Shown: in pieces, positions 1-7,445 of the stretch
How the letters are laid out: each line of letters begins with the position of its first letter
Position numbering within the stretch: the first letter of the stretch is position 1
Assembly (NCBI GenBank): GCA_024402095.1
Contig: JAKSJU010000006.1
Location: forward strand, 1-45,955
Direction of reading: 5' to 3'
From: Bacteroidales bacterium
Lineage (GTDB): Bacteria > Bacteroidota > Bacteroidia > Bacteroidales > UBA932
Length of the DNA stretch: 45,955 bases
Position numbers and translations under genes: made by a program
Notes under the pieces: generated by a model
The model's input: only the letters and a program-made list of their open reading frames with translations
The model's database searches: none
Told to the model about the DNA's origin: nothing

Positions 1-1182
1 CTGTCGCTCTGCTCCTGCGTCGAAAGGCCGGAAGCGGGAGACTATGCCGCACCTGAGTTCGGAGAAATAGAAGTGGATGTCGATGAGTATAAGGCGACTG
101 TGAGCTGCCCGGTGCTGAACGTCCGGGAAGGTGAGACTTTCGGCTTCAGATACGGCAGGTCCGGCGAAAGATTAAAAGAAATCAGGCTTGTGCCTGAAAA
201 CGGCCTGCTCAAAGCTCAAATCACAGGGCTCGATGCTCCTGCTCAATATACAGTGACGGCGTTTGCCGCCAACGGTAAAAACGAAATATCGTCTGATCCT
301 AATACATTCACCGTTACTGAGGACAGTCCTGCTGCCGTGATTCCCGATCCGGTGTTCAAAAAATACTGTCTGGCAAATTTTGACCTCAACTCAGACGGCA
401 AGATATCTGTGTCCGAGGCAGAACGTGTGGCGATAATAAATGTCTGTACCGACAGCATATCATCAGTAAAGGGAATAGAGTTCTTTCCGAATCTTCAGGA
501 ACTTCATGCCAGGGGCGGAATGAAGGATGGAGAATGGATACAAAGAGGACAACTGAAGACTCTCAATGTCAGTGAGAATCCGAATCTGAGGGTCATCGAC
601 TGTGAGGACAATTTGCTGCGGGAGGTGGATCTGTCGCACAATACTGAGCTCATTGATCTGAACTTAAGCTGGAACCATATTTCTTCGATTGACGTGACGA
701 TGCTTCCTCTGCTTGCGACCTTCAATGTCAGTGTCAATGAAGGAATCTCCTCGGTTGATGTCACGAACAATCCTAAACTCTGGGAATACCACGGCAACGG
801 CTTGGGACTCTCCTGCCTGCCGGATCTCTCCAACTGTCATTTTTTACAAAGTCTCCATCTTGGAGGGACCGGGGGAGCAAAGTATATTGACAGACCCGAT
901 TATCTGGCTCAATGGCCGGAACTGTTCGGTGCAAATATCAGTGAATATCCTCTCGACAGGATTGACCTGTCGGCCAATCTGAAGATGGACAGTATCTGGG
1001 CGAGCGATATGCCGAATATGGAGGTCTTTGACCTCAGCCCTCTCGTGAAACTGCATAGCATATATGTGAACAACTGCCCGGTACTCAAAAAGATACTGGT
1101 GAATGACAATGTTGATATCAGCAGCCTCTATATCGAAAAGAACGGGACAGGAGAATTGGAAATCAAGCATAAAATGGACTAA
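1..1182 (+). CDS. Leucine-rich-repeat lipoprotein with EF-hand-like motif (5' end missing)
   Basis: The reading frame is open from base 1, so the start lies upstream of the window. The first visible residues, LSLCSC, look like the end of a lipoprotein signal peptide with a lipobox Cys, which predicts a lipid-anchored envelope or surface protein. A beta-rich segment follows (about residues 25-105), then a calcium-loop-like motif DLNSDGKISVSE near residue 128, as in EF-hands and dockerin-type repeats. The rest is a run of irregular leucine-rich repeats of the type LxxLNVSxNPxL. Such proteins are common surface proteins in Bacteroidota and probably bind protein or glycan, but no ligand can be named. 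The first ATG in frame (73) is unlikely to be the true start because the signal-peptide-like sequence precedes it. Confidence 0.75.
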   Translation: MSLCSCVERPEAGDYAAPEFGEIEVDVDEYKATVSCPVLNVREGETFGFRYGRSGERLKEIRLVPENGLLKAQITGLDAPAQYTVTAFAANGKNEISSDPNTFTVTEDSPAAVIPDPVFKKYCLANFDLNSDGKISVSEAERVAIINVCTDSISSVKGIEFFPNLQELHARGGMKDGEWIQRGQLKTLNVSENPNLRVIDCEDNLLREVDLSHNTELIDLNLSWNHISSIDVTMLPLLATFNVSVNEGISSVDVTNNPKLWEYHGNGLGLSCLPDLSNCHFLQSLHLGGTGGAKYIDRPDYLAQWPELFGANISEYPLDRIDLSANLKMDSIWASDMPNMEVFDLSPLVKLHSIYVNNCPVLKKILVNDNVDISSLYIEKNGTGELEIKHKMD

Positions 1183-1189
1183 TATGGAC

Positions 1190-1220
1190 TTGATTCGGCT
1201 CGCGCAGATAGGTACTTTTG
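1190..1220 (+). promoter_or_regulatory. Bacteroidota-type promoter for the gene at 1240
   Basis: TTG at 1190-1192, a 20-base spacer, and TACTTTTG at 1213-1220 match the Bacteroides -33 (TTTG) and -7 (TAnnTTTG) elements. Transcription would begin near 1226, giving a leader of only about 14 bases. Confidence 0.6.
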
Positions 1221-1239
1221 CCCATCAAAGCGAACCCGT

Positions 1240-1821
1240 ATGAACCAGAAAATGAGCAAGACTATCCCCGAGCTGAGCTACCTGCTTTCAGAGGTTGAAA
1301 AGAGATATGGACGCACTATTTCCACCTCGACTGATTTCGAAGCCCTGTCAGTGGTGATTGAGCACGAAATCAACGAAATGCTTTCATCATCCACTCTGAA
1401 GAGGATGTGGGGATATGTTTCGAGCAATCCTGTCCCTCGCATTTCAACTCTTGATATTCTCAGCCGTTTTGTCGGGTATAAAGATTTCCGCGATTTCCGG
1501 GAGACCATAAAGAAATCTCCGGCATACGAGTCAAGTTTCATCAGCGCAAAATACGTCACCACCTCAGACATCAAAGAGGGAGACACTGTCATAATCGGCT
1601 GGAATCCCAACCGTGTCGTGACCCTTCGATATCTTGGCAGGTGCAGGTTCAGAGTCTTGAAGTCTGAGAATTCTCAGCTTCTGGAAGGGGATGAATTCGA
1701 GACAATGAGCTTCATCCTGGGCTATCCCCTCTATATCCCGAGAATCCTGAGGTCAGGGGAATATACATCCTCCTACGTTGCAGGAAGCAATGACGGACTT
1801 ACTATGGTCTCCGTAGAATAA
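1240..1821 (+). CDS. Conserved Bacteroidota protein of unknown function
   Basis: This is a 193-residue protein without signal peptide or membrane segment, so probably cytoplasmic. The N-terminal part (about 25-90) has the pattern SSSTLKRMWGY...PRISTLDILSRFVGYKDFRDF. I recognise this pattern from many uncharacterised Bacteroidota proteins; it looks like a helical, possibly nucleic-acid-binding module. The C-terminal part (about 105-175) is beta-rich (EGDTVIIGWNPNRVVTLRYLG), suggesting a small barrel. Two ATGs are possible (1240 and 1252); the first is taken because it is closer to the expected transcript start. It has its own promoter and ends 4 bases before the convergent gene's stop codon. 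No function is assigned. Confidence 0.65.
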   Translation: MNQKMSKTIPELSYLLSEVEKRYGRTISTSTDFEALSVVIEHEINEMLSSSTLKRMWGYVSSNPVPRISTLDILSRFVGYKDFRDFRETIKKSPAYESSFISAKYVTTSDIKEGDTVIIGWNPNRVVTLRYLGRCRFRVLKSENSQLLEGDEFETMSFILGYPLYIPRILRSGEYTSSYVAGSNDGLTMVSVE

Positions 1822-1825
1822 TCTT

Positions 1826-2794
1826 TTAGAAAAAGACACCGACTCCGAGTTCAAAGTCAAAATATTTGAACCCGGTACAGTTTACGCCGGCACTTATGGC
1901 CAGCTTTCCGAAATGGGCTGCAGCTCCTAAGTCAAGAGATATTCCTGTAGCTGAGGCTTCCGTCACACGGGCCCATTTGTCCGCATAATCCTGCCAGAAC
2001 AGATCAGAAATACCATATCCCGCGCCTGCGTAGGTTATGAGCCAGGGCGTGGCGCCGAATGTGGCACCGATAGTTGCAGTGAGCCTGGATACAGAAGACT
2101 GCCCGTTTGTCCAGATTACACCTGTGGCTGTCTTCCCGTCAGAATGACAGTCATAGTCCTTTGTCTTGAAGTTATAGTTGCTGCGGAATTTCACATAGCC
2201 TCCCCATCTGCCTACCAGAGTGCCCAGCGTGGCGCCATAGGAAAAATCCGGGGCCAGTCCGACGGAAGCGAGGATGAAGCAGGAGACATCGTCGGAAGGT
2301 TGTACTGCCGTTACAAAAACAGGCTGCTCTGTCACTTCCACGGCAGGCATATCCTTCTCCTTATACTGGATGATATGGACTATGGTATCTTTGTTGATCG
2401 AGGTCTGAAGAATCTCCACCTGGCCCAGGATCTCCTTGATGAAAGCCGTATCGACCACCTGGATGTGTTCAACCCTGCGTACGGTGTCAACCTTGATAAG
2501 ATTTCCCTTTTCAGGCTGTGCGGGGATGTCCGCCACGGAGATGATGCCCTTGTACCTGTTCTGGATGCTGACAAAGCGCCTGGTCTGTTCTTCATCCATT
2601 TTCCCGACAGGGGATTTCAGAAGTTCATTGAACTCCCTGGTCAGGGAATTGACTTCTCTGGTGGATCTGTGGCTGAGGCAGGCCTCGCACAGAGCCTCAT
2701 ACTTGTCAAGCACCCTATCCCAGAAAGAACGGGCGTCCTGCTGGGGCGCTTCGACCAGCAAGAGAGTGGAAAGTATGAGTGTAAGGAGTTTCAC
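1826..2794 (-). CDS. Predicted outer-membrane beta-barrel protein with helical periplasmic region
   Basis: The protein is about 322 residues. It starts with a signal-peptide-like stretch (VKLLTLILSTLLLVEA), then a charged helical segment (about 25-100) resembling a coiled coil, a linker, and a C-terminal half of alternating beta strands rich in Gly and aromatic residues that ends in Phe. The terminal Phe and the alternation are typical of small outer-membrane barrels. I place the start at the GTG at 2794. The frame is open to an earlier GTG at 2812, but that codon overlaps a -7-like element (complement of 2812-2820). It diverges from a protein kinase gene 42 bases away, which suggests a functional pair. 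The family is not identified. Confidence 0.6.
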   Translation of the reverse strand: MKLLTLILSTLLLVEAPQQDARSFWDRVLDKYEALCEACLSHRSTREVNSLTREFNELLKSPVGKMDEEQTRRFVSIQNRYKGIISVADIPAQPEKGNLIKVDTVRRVEHIQVVDTAFIKEILGQVEILQTSINKDTIVHIIQYKEKDMPAVEVTEQPVFVTAVQPSDDVSCFILASVGLAPDFSYGATLGTLVGRWGGYVKFRSNYNFKTKDYDCHSDGKTATGVIWTNGQSSVSRLTATIGATFGATPWLITYAGAGYGISDLFWQDYADKWARVTEASATGISLDLGAAAHFGKLAISAGVNCTGFKYFDFELGVGVFF

Positions 2795-2822
2795 CGGGGC
2801 GCTAAGGTACACAAAAAATACT

Positions 2823-2830
2823 TACCTTTG
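2823..2830 (+). promoter_or_regulatory. -7 element of the kinase gene
   Basis: TACCTTTG is a perfect TAnnTTTG match that ends 6 bases before the ATG at 2837, so the mRNA would begin at or next to the start codon. No clear -33 element is visible. Confidence 0.5.
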
Positions 2831-2836
2831 ACGGGT

Positions 2837-3682
2837 ATGGGTGCTCCTTCAGTCTTTTTTGCCTCGTCAGACAGTCCGGTATATTCTTCAGTACTCGGAT
2901 TCAGCGAGATATACCGCCGCAGCAAGGATGGCAAGTTCCGCATCTATAAGGCATTGAAACCGGAGTATCGCGGAAACCCCAGATTCGAAAGCCTTCTGCG
3001 CAAGGAATTCGAAATAGGGTACGGGTTGGACCATCCCAATATCTGCAGCATAATAGCCTATCAGCAGGATGAAGAACTCGGCAGCTGCATAGAAATGGAA
3101 TGGGTGGACGGGAGCACTCTGCGGGAGATAGCATCCGGAGGTCCCCTCAACAAAGACCTTTGCCGCAAGATTATCCTCGAGACCTGCGATGCTCTCGACT
3201 ATATGCATCACAAGCAGATTATCCACAGAGACCTGAAGCCCGAGAACATCATCATCACGCACAACGGAAACAATGTCAAGATTATAGATTTCGGTCTGTC
3301 CGACACTGATGACTACTATATCCACAAGGCTCCGGCCGGGACCAGGGTCTATGCTTCCCCGGAGCAGCTGAACGGACAGACCCTTGATGCGCGCAGCGAC
3401 ATCTATTCGCTAGGCGTCATAATTTCGGAAGTTGCGGGAAAATGGTATTCACATATTGCGGCAAGATGCCTCAGACGCCAGCCGTCAAAGAGATATCAGT
3501 CTGCAGCCCAAGTCAGGAAAGCTGTGACAAACACGCACCGTCGCTGGCTGATTCCTTTGCTGGCTGTGATACTGGCAGCCGCTGCATATCTGGCCTTGTC
3601 ATCAGTCGGGCGCGACAGCTCAGATGCTTTTGACGAAGCCACTCAAGCCATATATAATATCGGAATCTCGCAGGATTATTAG
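2837..3682 (+). CDS. Membrane-anchored eukaryotic-like Ser/Thr protein kinase
   Basis: This 281-residue kinase shows a short glycine-loop region (GFSEIYRR), the ATP-binding Lys in FRIYKALKP, the catalytic HRDLKPEN, the Mg-binding DFG in IIDFGLSD, and an activation segment ending in YASPEQ. After DIYSLGVI the C-lobe is very short: the usual helices between subdomains IX and XI are largely missing, and the sequence runs directly to RQPSKRYQSA. One transmembrane segment follows (RRWLIPLLAVILAAAAYLAL, about 235-254) with a roughly 25-residue tail outside. The start at 2837 is the only Met before the glycine loop; the longer open frame upstream is antisense to the neighbouring gene. The catalytic residues are intact, so activity is likely. 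The substrate is unknown; the divergent barrel protein is a candidate partner. Confidence 0.8.
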   Translation: MGAPSVFFASSDSPVYSSVLGFSEIYRRSKDGKFRIYKALKPEYRGNPRFESLLRKEFEIGYGLDHPNICSIIAYQQDEELGSCIEMEWVDGSTLREIASGGPLNKDLCRKIILETCDALDYMHHKQIIHRDLKPENIIITHNGNNVKIIDFGLSDTDDYYIHKAPAGTRVYASPEQLNGQTLDARSDIYSLGVIISEVAGKWYSHIAARCLRRQPSKRYQSAAQVRKAVTNTHRRWLIPLLAVILAAAAYLALSSVGRDSSDAFDEATQAIYNIGISQDY

Positions 3683-3690
3683 TAAATTTG
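3683..3690 (+). promoter_or_regulatory. -7 element of the murB-murA-aspA-dapF/ddh operon
   Basis: TAAATTTG directly follows the kinase stop codon and ends 6 bases before the murB ATG. It is a perfect TAnnTTTG match, but no clear TTG lies at the -33 distance. The layout predicts a leaderless mRNA. Confidence 0.5.
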
Positions 3691-3696
3691 TGAGTT

Positions 3697-4704
3697 ATGG
3701 TGACAGTGGAGCATAATTTCGATCTCAGCGCCCTGAACACTTTCGGCATGAAGGTGTCCTGTGACACCTATGTGGAATATTCGTCTTCGCAGGAGCTGCA
3801 GTCACTTGATTTTGACAGTTTCCCGAAGCCCTGGCTGCATATCGGCGGAGGGAGCAACCTTCTGTTCACCGGAGATTTCAAGGGAACGGTTTTCCACTCT
3901 GCCATAAAGTACGTAAAGTATGTGGATATGGGCCTCGAAGAGGTCCTGCTTACAGTGGGGGCGGGGGTAATCCTCGACGAGCTGGTGAAGGAGACCTGCG
4001 GTTACGGTCTCTGGGGCCTCGAGAACCTGTCTTCCATACCCGGTGAGGTCGGTGCTGCCGCCGTGCAGAATGTCGGCGCCTATGGGGTTGAGGTAAAGGA
4101 CGTGATAGCCGGAGTGGTCTGTTTCGACCTGCAGGAGCGTAAGAAAGTGATATTCAAGACTCCGGAGTGTGCCTATGCCTACCGTGACTCAATGTTCAAG
4201 CGGGAGAAAGGCCGCTACATCGTGACCAGCGTGCTGTTCCGTCTGACACGCAAATACTCGCCCAAACTGGAATACAAAGGCCTGGCCGGATTGTTCGCAG
4301 AAAAGGAAAACCTTACTCCTTCGGAAATCCGCGAGGCTGTCATCAGCATAAGAAAAGAAAAACTGCCCGACCCGTCGGAAATCGGCAGCGCAGGAAGTTT
4401 TTTCAAGAATCCGGTGCTCAGCGGCGCGCAGTTTGCAAGTGTTGCACAGGGCTACGACACCGTGCCTCACTACATTGTAGAGGGAGGATTTGTAAAGGTG
4501 CCGGCAGCCTGGATGATAGAGCAGTGCGGATTCAAAGGCCACAGGGAAGGCAATGCGGCGGTGTACGAAAAGCAGCCTCTCGTGCTGGTCAATGCAACGG
4601 GCGCTGCGACTCCAGAAGAGATAATCTCACTTGAGAACAGGATTATCGAAGCAGTAAAAAACAAATTCGGAGTGGAACTCCATCCGGAAGTGGAGCACAT
4701 ATAG
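3697..4704 (+). CDS. murB: UDP-N-acetylenolpyruvoylglucosamine reductase
   Basis: MurB is the cytoplasmic flavoenzyme that uses NADPH to reduce the enolpyruvyl group and form UDP-MurNAc for peptidoglycan. At 335 residues it is a type I MurB. FAD-binding signatures are visible (GGGSNLLFTGDF, about 49-60, and PGEVGAAAVQNVGAYG). It also has YAYRDSMFK, the catalytic Ser in GSAGSFFKNP, and the C-terminal Glu in LHPEVEH. The ATG at 3697 fits the family N-terminus (NTFGM follows). It is the first gene of an operon with murA 3 bases downstream, so the two committed steps of cell-wall precursor synthesis are co-expressed. Confidence 0.95.
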   Translation: MVTVEHNFDLSALNTFGMKVSCDTYVEYSSSQELQSLDFDSFPKPWLHIGGGSNLLFTGDFKGTVFHSAIKYVKYVDMGLEEVLLTVGAGVILDELVKETCGYGLWGLENLSSIPGEVGAAAVQNVGAYGVEVKDVIAGVVCFDLQERKKVIFKTPECAYAYRDSMFKREKGRYIVTSVLFRLTRKYSPKLEYKGLAGLFAEKENLTPSEIREAVISIRKEKLPDPSEIGSAGSFFKNPVLSGAQFASVAQGYDTVPHYIVEGGFVKVPAAWMIEQCGFKGHREGNAAVYEKQPLVLVNATGAATPEEIISLENRIIEAVKNKFGVELHPEVEHI

Positions 4705-4707
4705 AAT

Positions 4708-6012
4708 ATGGGAAAATTCATAATTGAAGGAGGACACACCCTCAGCGGAAGCATAGTTCCGCAGGGAGCCAAGAACGAAGCGCTGGAAGTGATAAGCGCC
4801 GTACTTCTGACGTCCGAGGAGGTCAGGATATCCAATATTCCTGAGATTCTTGACACGCAGAACCTTATCAATCTCCTGAAACAGATGGGAGTGAAAGTCA
4901 CCCGCAACGGCAAGGGGGATTACAGTTTCCAGGCCGTGGACATCGACCACGAATATGTTCAGAGTGACGACTTCGTAAAGAAATGCGCTTTCATGCGCGG
5001 CTCCGTGATGGTCGTAGGCCCGCTTCTCTCACGTTTCAAGAAAGCTTATTTCCCTAAACCGGGCGGGGACAAAATCGGGCGCAGAAGAGTTGACACCCAT
5101 ATCGACGGCTTCATCAAACTGGGTGCGAAGCTTGATGCTACGGATCCCCACAAGGCTTTCTGCCTTAGCGCCGACAGACTCAAGGGAGCTTATATGCTGC
5201 TTGACGAGGCTTCTGTCACCGGTACGGCCAACATCATAATGGCAGCCGTTCTGGCGGAAGGGACCACCACGATATACAACGCAGCCTGCGAACCTTATGT
5301 CCAGCAGCTTTGCCGCATGCTCATCTCCATGGGCGCAAAGATTGACGGAGTCGGTTCGAACCTCATAACGGTGACAGGCGTGGATTCCCTGCATGGCACT
5401 TCTCACAGAGTGCTCCCCGATATGATAGAAGTCGGGTCTTTCATAGGCCTTGCAGCCATCACACGCAGCTCCCTCACCATCAAGGACGTATCCTACAGGA
5501 ATCTGGGTATCATCCCGGACTCATTCCGCAGACTTGGAGTGAAAATCGAGCAGCGCGGGGATGATATCTTCGTCCCGGCGCAGGAAAGCTATGAGATAGA
5601 GTCTTTCCTTGACGGGTCGATAATGACACTTGCTGATGCCACCTGGCCGGGACTGACTCCTGACCTGCTCTCTGTGATGCTCGTAGTGGCGACACAGTGC
5701 AAGGGCAGCGTACTCATCCATCAGAAGATGTTCGAGAGCAGACTGTTCTTCGTGGACAAGCTTATCGATATGGGCGCTCAGATAATTCTCTGCGACCCGC
5801 ACAGGGCGGTTGTGATAGGCCATGACAACAAGTTCCAGCTCAGGGCCGGCAGAATGACGTCCCCTGATATCCGTGCCGGCATAGCGATGCTTCTTGCCGC
5901 AATGTCTGCCAATGGCGTGTCCGAGATAGACAATATCGAGCAGATAGACCGCGGATATGAAGACATTGAGGGCCGACTGAATGCCCTTGGAGCGAAAATA
6001 ACCAGACAATAA
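4708..6012 (+). CDS. murA: UDP-N-acetylglucosamine 1-carboxyvinyltransferase, Asp-type active site
   Basis: MurA transfers enolpyruvate from PEP to UDP-GlcNAc, the first committed step of peptidoglycan synthesis. The protein has 434 residues and the two-domain EPSP-synthase-like fold, with the conserved KNEAL near residue 22 and the HIDGFIKLGA motif. In the catalytic loop PGGDKIGRRRVD, residue 121 is Asp where E. coli has Cys115. Cys115 is the residue alkylated by fosfomycin, and natural Asp variants are active but fosfomycin-insensitive in other bacteria. The substitution is read directly from codon GAC at 5068-5070. It lies 3 bases after murB and 14 bases before aspA. Confidence 0.95.
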   Translation: MGKFIIEGGHTLSGSIVPQGAKNEALEVISAVLLTSEEVRISNIPEILDTQNLINLLKQMGVKVTRNGKGDYSFQAVDIDHEYVQSDDFVKKCAFMRGSVMVVGPLLSRFKKAYFPKPGGDKIGRRRVDTHIDGFIKLGAKLDATDPHKAFCLSADRLKGAYMLLDEASVTGTANIIMAAVLAEGTTTIYNAACEPYVQQLCRMLISMGAKIDGVGSNLITVTGVDSLHGTSHRVLPDMIEVGSFIGLAAITRSSLTIKDVSYRNLGIIPDSFRRLGVKIEQRGDDIFVPAQESYEIESFLDGSIMTLADATWPGLTPDLLSVMLVVATQCKGSVLIHQKMFESRLFFVDKLIDMGAQIILCDPHRAVVIGHDNKFQLRAGRMTSPDIRAGIAMLLAAMSANGVSEIDNIEQIDRGYEDIEGRLNALGAKITRQ

Positions 6013-6026
6013 CCAAAATAGACAAA

Positions 6027-7445
6027 ATGACAAAATATAGAATCGGAAGCGACCTGATCGGTGAAAAGCAGATCCCGGCTGACGCTCTTTATGACGTACA
6101 GACACTCAGATGTCTGGAGAATTTCAACATCTCACATTTCCATCTCAACGAATATCCTGATTATCTAAAAGGCCTGGCCATCACCAAGATGGGAGCAGCC
6201 GAGGCCAACCACAAGCAGGGACTCATCACTGATGAGGTTTACAGCGCCATCATGCAGGCCTGCAGGGAAATATGTGAAGGCAAGCTTGCGGAGGCTTTCC
6301 CTATCGATATGATACAGGGAGGCGCCGGTACATCCACGAATATGAACGCCAATGAGGTCATCGCCAACAGGGCACTTCAGATTATGGGCTACGAACTCGG
6401 TGACTTCAAGCACTGCTGGCCAAACGACGATGTTAACCGCAGCCAGTCCACGAATGACGCATATCCTACCGCAGCTCACCTCGGGCTTTATTTCACCCAT
6501 CTGGAGCTCAAGAAGCATCTTGAGGAGCTGATTAAGAGTTTCCGTGCCAAGAGCAGGGAGTTTGCAGGCATCCTGAAGATGGGCCGTACCCAGCTGGAGG
6601 ACGCAGTGCCTATGTCACTTGGGCAGACTTTCGGAGGATTCGCTTCTATTCTCGAAGATGAAATCAAGCATCTCGATGAGGCGGCTGCAGATTTCCTGAC
6701 CATCAATATGGGAGCTACTGCCATAGGTACAGGCATCTGCTCCGAGCCGGGTTATGCCGAGCTCTGTACAAAGGCGATTGCTGACATCACAGGTTGGGAC
6801 GTTAAGCTGTCCGCCGACCTCGTGGGAGCGACATCGGACACTTCCTGCCTTGTAGGTTATTCGGCAGCAATGAAGAGACTTGCCGTGAAGGCATCCAAGA
6901 TAAGCAATGACCTGAGGCTTCTGGCTTCGGGCCCACGCTGCGGCCTCGGGGAAATCAATCTTCCCGAAAAGCAGCCGGGTTCTTCAATAATGCCGGGCAA
7001 GGTCAATCCTGTAATTCCTGAGGTAATGACCCAGATATGCTACAAGGTCATGGGCAACGACGTCTGCGTCACCATGTCGGGCGAGGCTGCCCAGATGGAA
7101 CTCAACGCAATGGAGCCGGTGATGATCCAGTGCTGCTTCGAGAGCGCAGAGATACTTATGAACGGTTTTGACACTCTTCGCGTCAACTGCGTGGACGGCA
7201 TCACGGCCAATGCTGACAAATGCGAGGCATACATAAAGAACAGCATAGGCATCGTCACTGCCCTCAACCCGATCATCGGCTACAAGCATTCCACCAAGAT
7301 TGCGAAGAAAGCCAAGGAAACGGGTCGCGGAGTATATGATCTGGTCCTCGAGGAGGGCATCCTGAGCAAGGAGGAACTTGATGAGATCCTCAAGCCGGAG
7401 AATATGATCAAGCCTGTAAAACTCAACATCAAACCGAGAAAATAA
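6027..7445 (+). CDS. aspA: Aspartate ammonia-lyase
   Basis: This 472-residue member of the fumarase/aspartase superfamily carries the signature SSIMPGKVNPVIPEVM, whose Ser lies in the flexible catalytic loop, together with the GGAGTSTNMNANEV and NRSQSTNDAYPTA motifs. The combination with QKLA-free spacing and overall similarity favours aspartase over fumarase, though the families are close. It would interconvert aspartate with fumarate and ammonia in the cytoplasm. Between murA and a DAP gene, the likely role is aspartate supply for lysine/DAP synthesis, or nitrogen release in the other direction. The stop codon overlaps the next start codon (TAATG), so translation is probably coupled. Confidence 0.9.
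   Translation: MTKYRIGSDLIGEKQIPADALYDVQTLRCLENFNISHFHLNEYPDYLKGLAITKMGAAEANHKQGLITDEVYSAIMQACREICEGKLAEAFPIDMIQGGAGTSTNMNANEVIANRALQIMGYELGDFKHCWPNDDVNRSQSTNDAYPTAAHLGLYFTHLELKKHLEELIKSFRAKSREFAGILKMGRTQLEDAVPMSLGQTFGGFASILEDEIKHLDEAAADFLTINMGATAIGTGICSEPGYAELCTKAIADITGWDVKLSADLVGATSDTSCLVGYSAAMKRLAVKASKISNDLRLLASGPRCGLGEINLPEKQPGSSIMPGKVNPVIPEVMTQICYKVMGNDVCVTMSGEAAQMELNAMEPVMIQCCFESAEILMNGFDTLRVNCVDGITANADKCEAYIKNSIGIVTALNPIIGYKHSTKIAKKAKETGRGVYDLVLEEGILSKEELDEILKPENMIKPVKLNIKPRK

Noticed and set aside
2144..2836. A 230-residue N-terminal extension of the kinase reading frame
   Set aside because: It lies antisense to the barrel gene, has no domain-like character, and a -7 element plus ATG at 2823-2839 mark the true start.
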